A stretch of 64,000 nt of DNA, taken from Strigamia acuminata. Taxonomy: Eukaryota > Arthropoda > Chilopoda > Geophilomorpha > Linotaeniidae. Position 1 is the stretch's first letter; each line of letters starts with the position of its first letter. The notes beneath the pieces were generated by a model. The model had not been told where the DNA came from. It did no database searches and saw nothing but the letters and a program-made list of their open reading frames with translations. The DNA is taken from NCBI GenBank assembly GCA_949358305.1, contig OX442316.1:1922001-1986000 (forward strand), read 5' to 3'. Shown here piece after piece: positions 30,320 to 40,718 of the stretch. The position numbers and the translations under genes were made by a program.

Positions 30320-31110
30320 AGTTTGCAAACAAGTTGGAAACACGGCATTCCACTTTGGTGTTTGTTTGGCCAATAAAAGACGCCATTTTGGTTTTTTTTT
30401 CTTAATTTTTTTATTTGAGAATTTTGTTTTTGGTTTACAGACAGAATTGACTCACTCGGGGAAGAACAGTCCACTTTGGTGCTAGTTTTGGTAAAAAAAC
30501 AAAAAAAAACGCCATGTTGGTTTTTTTTGGGTTTTAAGTTTTCTTTTTGTGATTTTTTTATTTTTTTATTTTTATTAAAGAAAAATATTATTATTTCGAT
30601 GTTTTCAGACATTTTTTCTCTCTCTGAGAACAGAACATTCCACTTTGATACTAGTCTTGTCACTAAACGACGCCATTTTGTTTTTATTTTCGAAAAAAAA
30701 TGTAGTTTCTAATTTTTTTTTTCCAAAATAAAAAATAATAAATTTCTGTTTCATTTTTAGACAAATTTCCTTCTTCCGTTCTTCTTGTGTGTTGGTCAAT
30801 AAACGACGCCATCTTGGATTTTTCGGATTAAATATGTTATTTTTTTGTTTTGTCTTTTCTTAAAAATTTTATTTTAAAAATAATTATATTCTTGTTTTCA
30901 GACAATTTATCTTCCTCTGGTAACAGAAAATTCCATTTTGATTTTACTTTTGTAAATAAACGACGCCATTTTGTTTTTTCAACTAAAAGTGTTTTTTCCG
31001 TGATTGTTTCTTAAGATTTTATTATTTTCTTTGAAAATAATTATTTTCTTGTTTCTGGTAACAGAAAACTTCATCTTCATTCAATTTTTCTAAATTAACG
31101 ACGCCATCTT
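30320..31110 (+). repeat. Six-unit degenerate repeat with GACGCCATnTTG (YY1/Pho-like) sites
   Basis: Six diverged units of about 131-159 bp. Each has a T-rich left part, a CAGACA-type word, GAACAGAACATTCCACTTTG or similar, and then an (A)AACGACGCCATTTTG motif. The motif cores are at 30379-30390, 30510-30519, 30669-30680, 30805-30816, 30962-30973 and 31100-31110. GCCATNTTG is the known core of YY1 and of its fly homologue Pleiohomeotic. The units carry stops in all frames I checked and are not exons. Confidence 0.7.
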
Positions 31111-32079
31111 TAACGTGTCTCTCTCGCTTGATGCAAACGATTAAAGTGGACGTAAGTCAGGATCGAAAAGATAAGTTAAAATTAGCACGACTGATTTTAT
31201 TAACATATTTTTACAGGTGGCGCTGCAGATGCACGCGCGTCAGGAATTATCATAAAAACAAGATGGAGTCCTAGCGCTCCAATTTATAACTCCAACTTTA
31301 TTTGATTAAGTATAAACACAAATTTTTTTCTGTATTTCAAAAAAATCTTTATAAACTCATTTAAAAAATTTCACTTAATTTCAAACAAATTCATTTCGCA
31401 CAAAACGAAACTTTTGCATTGAATCTTTTCAATGGAGAAACGAAGCATTGAAGGGAGCAAATTCTCAAAAATCCTAATAATAAAATGCACAACTTTTTCT
31501 CCTCTTCTATTTTCCACATTTCCACCCCTCGAAACATCAATAACCCCCTAAATACGCCCCACAAAAGGTTAAAGATAAAGTAATTACACAGCCATGTTAT
31601 CGAATTTGTACATTGCATTGCAGTGCAGCCCATTTGTCACAAAATTTGCATTGAAAATGACAAAAGACGCATGTCCATGTAATCAAGCGCGAACGCCATG
31701 TTTTCAACATTATGACCGTTATAAATTTAAAATTCTCCCATATTCAAAAAAAAAAAAATAAAAACACAATAAAAAATTCGCCACCAGTTGTCGCTGTCGA
31801 CATTATAAACCCCATCTCACTCCATCACTCGCGCGGCCAGAATACACTAAATAAGAAAAGGACCGTTCGTCAGCTCGATGACGATTCTGCGAAGAAGACG
31901 ATAAACAAGTGGAAGGGAGGCAAAGGGGATGATGGATCACCATCGTATCAACATCGCCCCCCTTCCTTCCTATCCTCATGGAGATGCGTCTGCCTCTGTT
32001 GGGAAACTAGGTCACACATCCCATCACGCGATTCTGCTTACAAACCAAAAACAAGATGGAAACACTAGGAAAATCCAGC
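31111..32079. other. Intergenic, no gene seen
   Basis: A few further CGCCAT words (near 31693) and low-complexity A-runs. The open frame at 31712-32068 has no domain and runs through an A-run. Confidence 0.35.
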
Positions 32080-32700
32080 GCTATTGCTCATCCGGGGCCC
32101 CAATTTCGAGTTTTATAGCTCTCAAACAACTTTTGTGGGAATAAGGGGCCCAACAAATTGGTTCCATAAAGGGGCCCCCACTTCTTGTCGACATTGGGAA
32201 GCCCATTTGGAGTTTTTCGGTGAGGGGCCCCAAGAATAATTTAACTGCAAGTTTTCTTTAGAGCATTTGGAGCCCAAAACATTGACACCATGCAAAAGGG
32301 GCCCCGGCCACCCTGCACTTTTTCTCGACATTGCGGGGCCCAATTTGGACAATTTCTGTAAGGGGCCCGGAAATGGCGAGACGGCTAAAAAAAATTTTTA
32401 GCACGGAGCCTAAAAAATTGATACCATAAAAGGGGCCCCAAGAACCCCTACATTTTGGTGGGGCCCCATAATACCACACTACAAAAAGGCCCCCTTTATG
32501 TTCAGAGGATTGGCCATTGCTGCATTTAGAAAAACCAATATTGCGGGGCCCACATGGGCCCACATGGGGCCCCGATTGGATAAAATCGTTTCAATGGGCC
32601 AAAGGCTGAGCTTGAGATTTGAGTAAATTTCTTAATACCGGTTATTAGCAATTGTGGCGCCGGTTTCGGACCATTTCGGTGGGGCCCCTGAATTTTTAAG
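32080..32700. repeat. GGGGCCCC-rich dispersed repeat
   Basis: GGGGCCCC or a one-base variant appears about a dozen times in 600 bp, at irregular 40-90 bp spacing and on both sides of short unique words. The pattern returns as a tight 17-bp array at 33.9-34.7 kb and once near 50.9 kb. This looks like decayed copies of one element family. Confidence 0.6.
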
Positions 32701-33956
32701 TCGGCAGACATTTTTTTTCGGAGTATTTTAGCGGTTGTGGATGTTTTGGGAGGGAATGGGGATGTGGATTGGAATTGGAATTTTTCTCTTTTTTCAATAA
32801 ACTGTGCGCATTGTGAGGAATTTTCTCTGCTTTGTTCGGCTTTGCTGCATGGGAATCTGCAGAGAAGCATCCCGGGTGGCGTTTGAATGTCAGTTGCATT
32901 GGACATGGTCCATTAAACTCCCCCGCTGACATTTCAACGGGACATTCCCCAACATCAGTCAAGGGGGTGCTGGTGCATCGGCATTTAGCTCTTCCAGCTA
33001 TCAAACTCACCCCCTCTATTAATGAGTCATGAGTCATGTCTCTCTTTCTCTCTCTTTCTCTGTTTTGGTATTCAAAGGGCTTGTGACTCACAACTCGTTG
33101 CAAATGACCAAAACACTTGAAAAACATCAAGTCTATCTGTTGCCATTGAATTATGATTAATATCTGCTGCGAGATTTTTTTAAGTTTGTAGAAAATGTTT
33201 TAGAAATTAATAAAGAGGACAATTTCAATTTTATCAATGATTTTTATGCATTTATTTTTATTAGGCCTACATTTTATTTCTTTGGTTTTTTTTACTTGAT
33301 ACTTTTTTTTAAATCTTGTGTATACTAGTATTTTTGTTATATATCTTTCTTCATATATTATTATATATTTTATATATATATTTCTATACATATTCCATAT
33401 CTTTTTCTATATTTTCTATATCTTTTTCTATATCTTTTTCTAAATCTTTTTCTATATCTTTTTTTCTTTTTTTTCTATCTTTATATATATCTTATATACC
33501 TATTTTCTCTTAGAAATACATACATATATATATATATTACATGTTTTTATTTATTTTTTAAACTCAATTAAAGGTTTTGGTCTGTCTTTAGTTCTTTTCC
33601 ATGAATTCTACATGGAGTCTCGACACGGAGTGAAGGCTGAAAGCCAGCAAGCTTAAAGTCTCATCAAAGATACATTTTGATTGGTTTATCACAGCTCTAG
33701 GGTTAGTGCCCCCGCAATTAACTGTGGGTTTTATTGGAACCAGATACAATGCCACGGGGTGACAGAAACCCGTACTAAAAATTCAAATTTTACACCACAC
33801 CCAGATTCGTCCTTCATAACCCCATCATCAGTACATGGTCACATGGCACCTGCGAGCCAATAAGCTAAAAGATCGTACAAAATGGCGTCGTATACCCGTT
33901 TACATGGCCGTGCTGTTTGCCGCACGTTCTACTCTACAAATATTTGGCTAGCGAAA
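32701..33956. other. Intergenic with microsatellites
   Basis: TCTCTTTC runs near 33040 and a TATA/TTTTC microsatellite at 33320-33540. One inverted YY1/Pho-like site (CAAAATGGCGTCG) is at about 33879. No coding exon is seen. Confidence 0.4.
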
Positions 33957-34375
33957 AGGCCCCAGATTTCTCAGGGCCCCATATGTCTCGGGGCGCCAGA
34001 TTTCTCAGGGCCCCATATGTCTCAGAGCCCCATATCTCTCAGGACACCATATTTCTCAGGGCCCCAGATTTTTCTCAGGGCCCCAGATTTCTCGGGGCCC
34101 AGATTTCTCAGGGCCCCAGATTTCTCAGGGCCCCAGATTTTTCTCAGGGCCCCAGATTTCTCAGGGCCCCAGATTTCTAAAGGCTCCAAATTTCAATATT
34201 TCCAAATTTCTAAGGCCCTAGATTTCTCAGGGTCCCAGATTTCAAAGAGCCCCAGATTTCAAAGGGTCCCAAATTTCTAATATTTCCAAAATTCTAAGGA
34301 TCCCAGATTTCTAAAGCTCCAAAATTTCTAAGACCCCCAAAATTTCTAAGACCCCCAAACGTCTACGAGCCCCAA
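33957..34375. repeat. 17-bp minisatellite, left arm of an inverted pair
   Basis: Units of CAGGGCCCCAGATTTCT and variants, most regular at 34050-34170 and degenerating to the right. Confidence 0.85.
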
Positions 34376-34404
34376 TTGTGTACGGGCCCATTTCAATCGA
34401 TCAG

Positions 34405-34690
34405 TTTTGGAATTTTGGAAATATTAGAAATCTGGGGCCCTGAGAAATCTGTGGCCTGGAGAATTCTGGCGCCCTGAGAAATCTGGGGCCCTGAGAAATC
34501 TGGGGCCCTGTAAAATCTGGGGCCCTGAGAAATCTGGGGCCCTGAGAAATCTGGGGCCTTGAGAAATTTAGAATTCTTAGTAATTTTGGATCCAGAGAAA
34601 TTTCGGGTCTGTAGAAATCTGGAGCTTGTAAAAATTTGGAACACTTAAAATTGAGGAACCATTAAAAATTTGGGGCCCTTAAAAATTACT
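34405..34690. repeat. 17-bp minisatellite, right (inverted) arm
   Basis: The same unit in the opposite orientation, AGAAATCTGGGGCCCTG. The inner ends also mirror each other: CTAATATTTCCAAAATTCTAA at about 34277-34297 is answered by GAATTTTGGAAATATTAG at about 34409. The two arrays therefore form one long imperfect palindrome. Confidence 0.85.
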
Positions 34691-34839
34691 GGTAGTAACA
34701 ATTAGAAATTTGGAGGTTCATCAAAACAGAAATAAAATGAAAATGTTTGAGAATTGTGTTGCCCATTTGGGCTGAGAAGCCAGAGAGTCACCCCGATGCG
34801 CCAGTGCACATTTGCATTTGCTTAAGGAACTTTCCCTAA

Positions 34840-35380
34840 TGCCATTAGATGTTCTTCGACTGCATTGATCAGTTGGCAACTCACTCGAGCAAACAAATAT
34901 CTTCATTATCCAATTCGCCTCTTCCTCTCTCTCTACCCAGCGCGCACCGCGACAGAACGATGCCATAAATTCGCAACTACTGACAACACTTCAATTACGG
35001 CGCAAATTGCGAGGGAGAAGCCCAACTCGTCGCAGGACACTAAAAGCGACTCAACGCGACAGTTTGCGGCATTCAGCACCTGTCACAGGTGCTGTCCACT
35101 TTTCGAGGCGCAACTTGTGCTCTCGAGTTACTCGGTGCACCCCGAGCACCCCGCATAACCTCCCACCCCAATTGGCGACCCCTATGGCAGGAAAAGAGAG
35201 CGGGGGCTGCGAAAATGCGACGTGGGGGGACGTGGAACGGCGTGGAACTCGTTTCCCCACAGACGAGCCCATTCAGAGCGAACGGCGGGGTCGGGGCGAA
35301 GATAAATTTCGCTGGGGACGCGAGAGAGGGTTTCGGATGACGTCTGAGTTTTCATCTTCAGGTATTTGTGCTACCTGATG
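34840..35380. other. GC-rich island
   Basis: Markedly more GC- and CpG-rich than its AT-rich surroundings, with CAGCGCGCACCGCGAC near 34937. The open frames here show no known domain. It may be a promoter or a noncoding 5' exon, perhaps of UNC5, as TTCAG|GTATTTG near 35360 could be a donor. That is a guess. Confidence 0.3.
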
Positions 35381-36880
35381 CGGGTGTTAACGGATCAAAA
35401 GATCTCTTTGTCAAGGGTTGTGTGTTGGGTTTGCGGTGTTGGGTTACGGGGTGGCGATGGCGAGGCCTTTTTTCTTTTTTCTTTTTGCAAGAAAGATGAG
35501 GTGCGTTTTTATTTTCGTTTTTATTTTTGTTTTTATTTACGATTTTTTTTTTTTTTGGATTTTTATTTTTTGTTGTGATTTTGTTTTGAGTTTTCTGTGG
35601 GAATTGTGGAAACTGGTTTATGTAAATTTGGAGGGAAAATGAATGGTGTTTGTGGTTTGGTTTTGATGAAGGTGGAATTTTTGGTTTGAAATGTGTTTTT
35701 TTGGTTTTGTTTTTTGGAAGTGAAATGTTTTGGTGGAGTTTGAGAGAAGAATTGAGAGAGAAATTAGCAAGTCGACATCGAAGTTGGTGAATTTGGGTGG
35801 AATTTGTGGGATTGTTGATGAATTTTGTGTAAAATCGATGGAAAAATCGTTGAATTTGTGTACATTTTTTTTTGAATTTGGATGAATTTGTACAAAATCC
35901 CAAAGATTTTTTTAATTTCTGTAAAATCGAATAAAAATTGATAAATGTAATGTTTAATCAAAATTCACAAAATCTGTTTAAATGTTCTTAAATATATCTG
36001 TAAAACCGATTAAACTATCGATAAATGTAATCAAAATCAATGGTATGTACAAAATTCTCAAAATCTGAACAAAATTGCAATAAATTTCTTTAAAATTAAT
36101 CAAAATCGATGGAAAAATGTGTAAAATGAACAAATTAACAACACTGTAATAAATTATTTGTAAAAAACGATCAAAAATCGATGATTGTGTAGAAAAATCG
36201 ATAAATCAATCAAAATCTCAAAATAACAGAGCTACATCTTAAAAATCCCACCAGGACAATGTTTGTAAATTTAGTAATTTATCCGGTAAATCCTTATCCG
36301 GTAATAGGAAATTATTCCAACATTTTGCACGTGAAAGCGTCGAAATTCAGAAATTCAAATCCAACATGATTTTCCAGCTGGATCACATCAGCCGATTCAC
36401 CACATGAGCAATTCTGCCATTTGCTCAACAACCGTGACCACAATCCAACCGAAAAAAACACGAAAATATTCGAATTCCCATCTAAAAATTACAAAATATA
36501 CCAAAAAAATTCAAATTTTTATCTTAAAATTACAAAATACATACAAAAAAATTTAAATTTCGGTTAAAAGTTCAAAAATTTTCCCAAAAATACCCAAAAA
36601 CAACCAAAAATTCATATTTTGATCCAAAAGTGCCAAAATTAACACAAAAAATCAAAATTTTGACTAAAGATTTCAAAACTTTTTTCCAAAAATTCATAAT
36701 CATCTAAAAATTCCTAAAATTAACCAAAAATTCATAGTCATCTAAAATTCCCAAAATCAACTAAAAAATTCACAATAGTCATCCAAAAGTCCCAAAATCC
36801 ATCTAAAAATCTAAAAATCAATCAAAAACCCCAAATTTCACCAAAAAGTATCCCCGAATCCATTAAAAACCCCAAAATAC
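35381..36880. other. Low-complexity intergenic DNA
   Basis: T/G-rich then A-rich sequence with loose recurrences of AAAATCGAT(A/G)AA and CCAAAAATTCA. No coding exon. Confidence 0.4.
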
Positions 36881-36894
36881 ATCTCAGGACCCCA

Positions 36895-36985
36895 AAATCC
36901 AACCAAAAGTGCCAAAATCCAACCAAAAGTGCCAAAATCCAACCAAAAGTGCCAAAATCCAACTAAAAGTGCCAAAATCCACCCA
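36895..36985. repeat. 20-bp minisatellite
   Basis: Four to five near-perfect units of CAACCAAAAGTGCCAAAATC, grading into degenerate related words on both sides (36.5-37.05 kb). Confidence 0.85.
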
Positions 36986-37907
36986 AAATATTTCAAAATC
37001 CATCTAAAAGTCCCAAAATGCACCCAAAATAAATTCCAAACTCTCATCTAAAAATCCCAAAATCCACTCACAAGCACCCAAAAAAAACACCCCAAGAAAC
37101 CGCACGAAAAAAATAATTCCACTGTTTGCAAGTCAGTTATGGGTGTTCCTCTCAAGTGTTCCAAACCAACTTAAGTGCATCGGAGAAAGAGTAACACATG
37201 TGAGTCATGATTTATGAGCCCCAGAAATAACGCCCCCACCTCCACCATGCCGATCCCCTTGCCCCTTCCTTCCTTCGTGTCCCCGACCCAGTCAACATCA
37301 ACTCCGCGTCCATATGATTGAAAGCAGCGCCCGAAACGCGCACCCCTGACATTTCCCAGCTTCACGACACCGAAAAGAATTTATATTTTCTTGCAATGAC
37401 GCTCCCCCCAAGGACAGCAAAAAATGCTGGGCCTAATTACCTAAAATAACAGGCCCTGTTCAACTCCGAGGGCAGTAGGGGGATCTGGTGGGGTTTTAAG
37501 TGGAGGGTAAGGAACTGCGTCCCCACCTCGAGCCCTCTATCCCTACCTTCCCTAAAGTGCACTTGAGTTCAATTTTCTGCACTTGGGAGATGTTTTGTTG
37601 TCGCTTTTTTCGGCTTTTCGTGGGTTTTGTTTGGGGGGTTGGACCTGTTGCTTGCGGGTGATTAATTGGGTGGGTGCCAATGGTTTGGGGATTTTGGTGG
37701 ATTTTTGGTCGGATTTTGGATTTTGGATTTTTTTTTTTTTTTTTTTTTTGGGTTTTGGTTTTTGTGGTTTTGGTTGGTAAGTTGGGAGTTTGGATTTGAT
37801 AGTTAATGGTTAGTTGGGGTTAGGCCTGTAAAGTTTCAGTAAAATTGGATAAAGTTTCAGTAAAATTTGATGAATTTGTTGAAATTTGTTGGTCTTTGAA
37901 GAAATGT

Positions 37908-38280
37908 TCAAGAAATTTTCAAGAAATCTGAAGAAATTAGCAAGAAATCTGAAGAAATTAGCAAGAAATCTGAAGAAATTAGCAAGAAATCTGAAGAAAT
38001 TAGCAAGAAATCTGAAGAAATTAGCAAGAAATTTGAAGAAATTAGCAAGAAATCTGAAGAAATTAGCAAGCAATCTGAAGAAATTAGCAAGAAATCTGAA
38101 AAATAATTTCAAGAAATCTGAAAATAATTTTCAAGAAATCTCAAAAAAAAATTTTAAGAAATCTGAAAAAAAGTTTTCAAGAAATCTGAAAAAAATTTCA
38201 AGAAATCTGAAAAAAAAATTTAAGAAATCTGAAAAAAATTTCGAGAAATCTGAAAGAAATTCTCAAGAAATCTGAACAAA
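37908..38280. repeat. 21-bp minisatellite
   Basis: About nine near-perfect units of AAGAAATCTGAAGAAATTAGC, then shorter degenerate AAGAAATCTGAAAAA units. It yields an apparent Lys-rich frame of 129 codons on the plus strand, which I regard as an artefact of the repeat. Confidence 0.9.
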
Positions 38281-39329
38281 ACTTCAGCAATTGACACACA
38301 ACAATTAACAAATTCCAAAAAAAAAAATTTTCAACAAAAAATTATAAATTCTCAACAAATAATTAAAAATTCACAACAAAAAATTAAAAATTCTCAACAA
38401 ATAATTAAAAATTCTCAACAAAAAATTAAAAATTACCACCAAAAACTAAAAATTCACAACAAAAATTTAAAAATAAATAAATATCTTGAAAATAAATCAA
38501 GAAATCTAAACAAAATTCCTCTTTTTCTCTCATTCCCAATTCCCCACAACCACAACCAAAAAACCCAAAACTCCCAAAAAAATAAATTCCACCATTTCAG
38601 CACTTCCATTAAAACCCCCTAAAAATTGCAAACACAACTCCAACTTCTTGACCTGTTGCTCAAACGTCAATCATCCGCGGTCATTTTATTTTTATTTTTA
38701 CGATCAAGGGTCTCAGATGGCGAATTTCCATGCGAATTCACTTCACCCCTTGAATGCGGCACGCGTCCATAAAGGGCGTGGTCAGATGCATTCATTATAA
38801 CGAGGCGGTTACATCAAATTGAGTCCTGCTAATGAGGTTTAGCGGAAGCCAGCTGTCACCAACAGCCAATCGACAGGACAATTGATCGGTCGAAAAGGGG
38901 GAGTCGACAAAAAAATTGACTTTTTTATGGGGGGTGGGTGGGGATGGGAGAAGAGCTTTTTTGTTTGATTGTCTTGTAATCCCATCATTAGGAATTTCAT
39001 TTCTCGCTCACTTGCTTTTCTTGTAACTTCAATTTTGCTTTGTGCAATTTTTTTCTTTTTTTTTTTAAATTTTTTTTGGGATTGGAATTTCGATTTTTTT
39101 TAAAATTTCATTGAGGTTGGACAATCTCAATGAAATTTTTTTAGTGAAGGTACGCATAGTAAATGGTTTTTTTTTTAATGTTTCAATTTTGTATAGAAAT
39201 TTCATTAAAATGTGCAAGTGTGCATTAAGATTTCAATGGAAATGGTAGTTTTGCATTGGAATTTTATTGAAAAAGTTAATTTTGCATTAAAATTTCATTT
39301 AAAGGGTCAATTTTCCATTAAGATGATCA
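38281..39329. other. Low-complexity intergenic DNA
   Basis: Degenerate TTCTCAACAAAAAATTAAAAA words at 38330-38460, then unique sequence with a G-rich patch near 38930. No exon seen. Confidence 0.4.
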
Positions 39330-39550
39330 ATTTTCCATTTTTTAAAAGGTCGATTTTCTATTATAAAAAAAATCCATTTTCCATTTTTTAAAAGATCGAT
39401 TTTCTATTATAAAAAAAATCCATTTTCCATTTTTTAAAAGATCGATTTTCTATTATAAAAAAAATCCATTTTCCATTTTTTAAAAAGTCGATTTTCTATT
39501 ATAAAAAAAATCCATTTTCCATTTTTTAAAAGGTCGATTTTCCATTTTAA
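39330..39550. repeat. 46-bp tandem repeat
   Basis: About four units containing AAAAGATCGATTTTCTATTA followed by TAAAAAAAATCCATTTTCCA, nearly identical to one another. Confidence 0.85.
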
Positions 39551-39589
39551 AAAAATTCGATTTTTCCTTTGAAATTTCATTTTTTCAAT

Positions 39590-39970
39590 TAAAAATATCG
39601 ATTTATCCATCAAAATTTCATTTTTTTCATCAAAATTTCATTTTTTCCATCAAAATTTCATATTTTCCATCAAAATTTCATTTTTTCCATCAAAATTTCA
39701 TTTTTTCCATGAAAATTTCATTTTTTCCATCAAAATTTCATTTTTTCCATGAAAATTTCATTTTTTCCATGAAAATTTCATTTTTTCCATCAAAATTTCA
39801 TTTTTTCCATCAAAATTTCATATTTTTCACCAAAATTTCATATATTCCACCAAAATTTCATTTTTTTCATCAAAATTTCATATTTTTCACCAAATTTTCA
39901 TATTTTCCACCAAAATTTCATTTTTACCATCAAAATTTTATTTTTTTCCATTAAAATTTCATTAACTCCA
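39590..39970. repeat. 20-bp minisatellite
   Basis: About 18 units of TTTTTTCCATCAAAATTTCA with minor variants (TTTTTCACC, CATGAAAATT). Confidence 0.9.
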
Positions 39971-40429
39971 TTCAAATTTCACCAAACATCAATTTCTCCA
40001 TTCAAAAATCCTCCCACCCAAAAAAAAACTAACAACTCCAAAAACTCTCCCTTCCCATCCCATCCAAATCACGAAACCCCATCAACATTTCAAAAACTCA
40101 CAATTCCTTCAAACCCAGACAAAAAAAATCAAATTAACAAAAAAAAAGAAAATATCACCAAAATTTAATAAATAAAAGAAAAAAAAAAAAACCAAATTAA
40201 AGAAATCCAAAAAAATTCCTTCCTTCCTTCACCAACCCCACACATTCGAGATCACGACCCCCTCTCTCCCTCCAATAAGTAGAGGCTCTGCAACAAACAT
40301 GTCCAGCACTTGTTTTTCCCTCGACCAGTCCATTTTCCCTCCAACCCAACCGGGTGACCACTCAAATTGGTGGTTGGGGACGCGACGACCTTGGCAACAA
40401 ACGCTTTTCGCCATAATGAGGTCGACGCC

Positions 40430-40666
40430 GTGGGGAAACCAAGCAAAACGCGCAACGCCACCACCAGAGGGCAACGCGAGAGACTGGCGCTCAGCCATTG
40501 GTCGCGCGGACTCCAGTTGGCATTCCAGCACAGCAGACGCACTCGTGGGGCCCTGGACGACGAGCGAGGGGCGCAGCTCGCTACTCCCGACCAAAAAGTT
40601 GCAATTTTGTCGCCTGCCTTTATTTCCGCGGATTATGTTCGGTGCGTTTGATGAGCGGTAGCCAGC
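40430..40666 (+). promoter_or_regulatory. Candidate UNC5 promoter and 5' leader with CTCF-like and CCAAT sites
   Basis: A GC-rich block directly upstream of the UNC5 start codon. It contains CCACCAGAGGGCA (40461-40473), a close match to the CTCF core, and an inverted CCAAT box (ATTGG, 40497-40501). A 9-codon upstream frame (40635-40661, ATG to TAG) ends 5 nt before the UNC5 ATG. The transcription start is not visible. Confidence 0.4.
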
Positions 40667-40718
40667 ATGTGGGCCCGTCTAACTTGCTGTTTGGTCATAG
40701 TCAGTGGATTGTTGTGTG
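40667..40718 (+). CDS. unc5: UNC5 exon 1 (signal peptide)
   Basis: Encodes [17 protein letters not shown], a compact signal peptide, then TGTG|GTAAGT. The leftover G joins TG of the next exon to make Val ([13 protein letters not shown]). This ATG was chosen because its leader, donor and phase all fit the Ig1 exon. Confidence 0.8.

Noticed and set aside
33882-34280. 132-codon frame with FSGPQIF-type repeats
   Set aside because: Produced by the 17-bp GGGCCCC minisatellite.
37886-38275. Lys-rich 129-codon frame resembling a coiled coil
   Set aside because: Produced by a 21-bp minisatellite; the opposite strand is open for the same reason.
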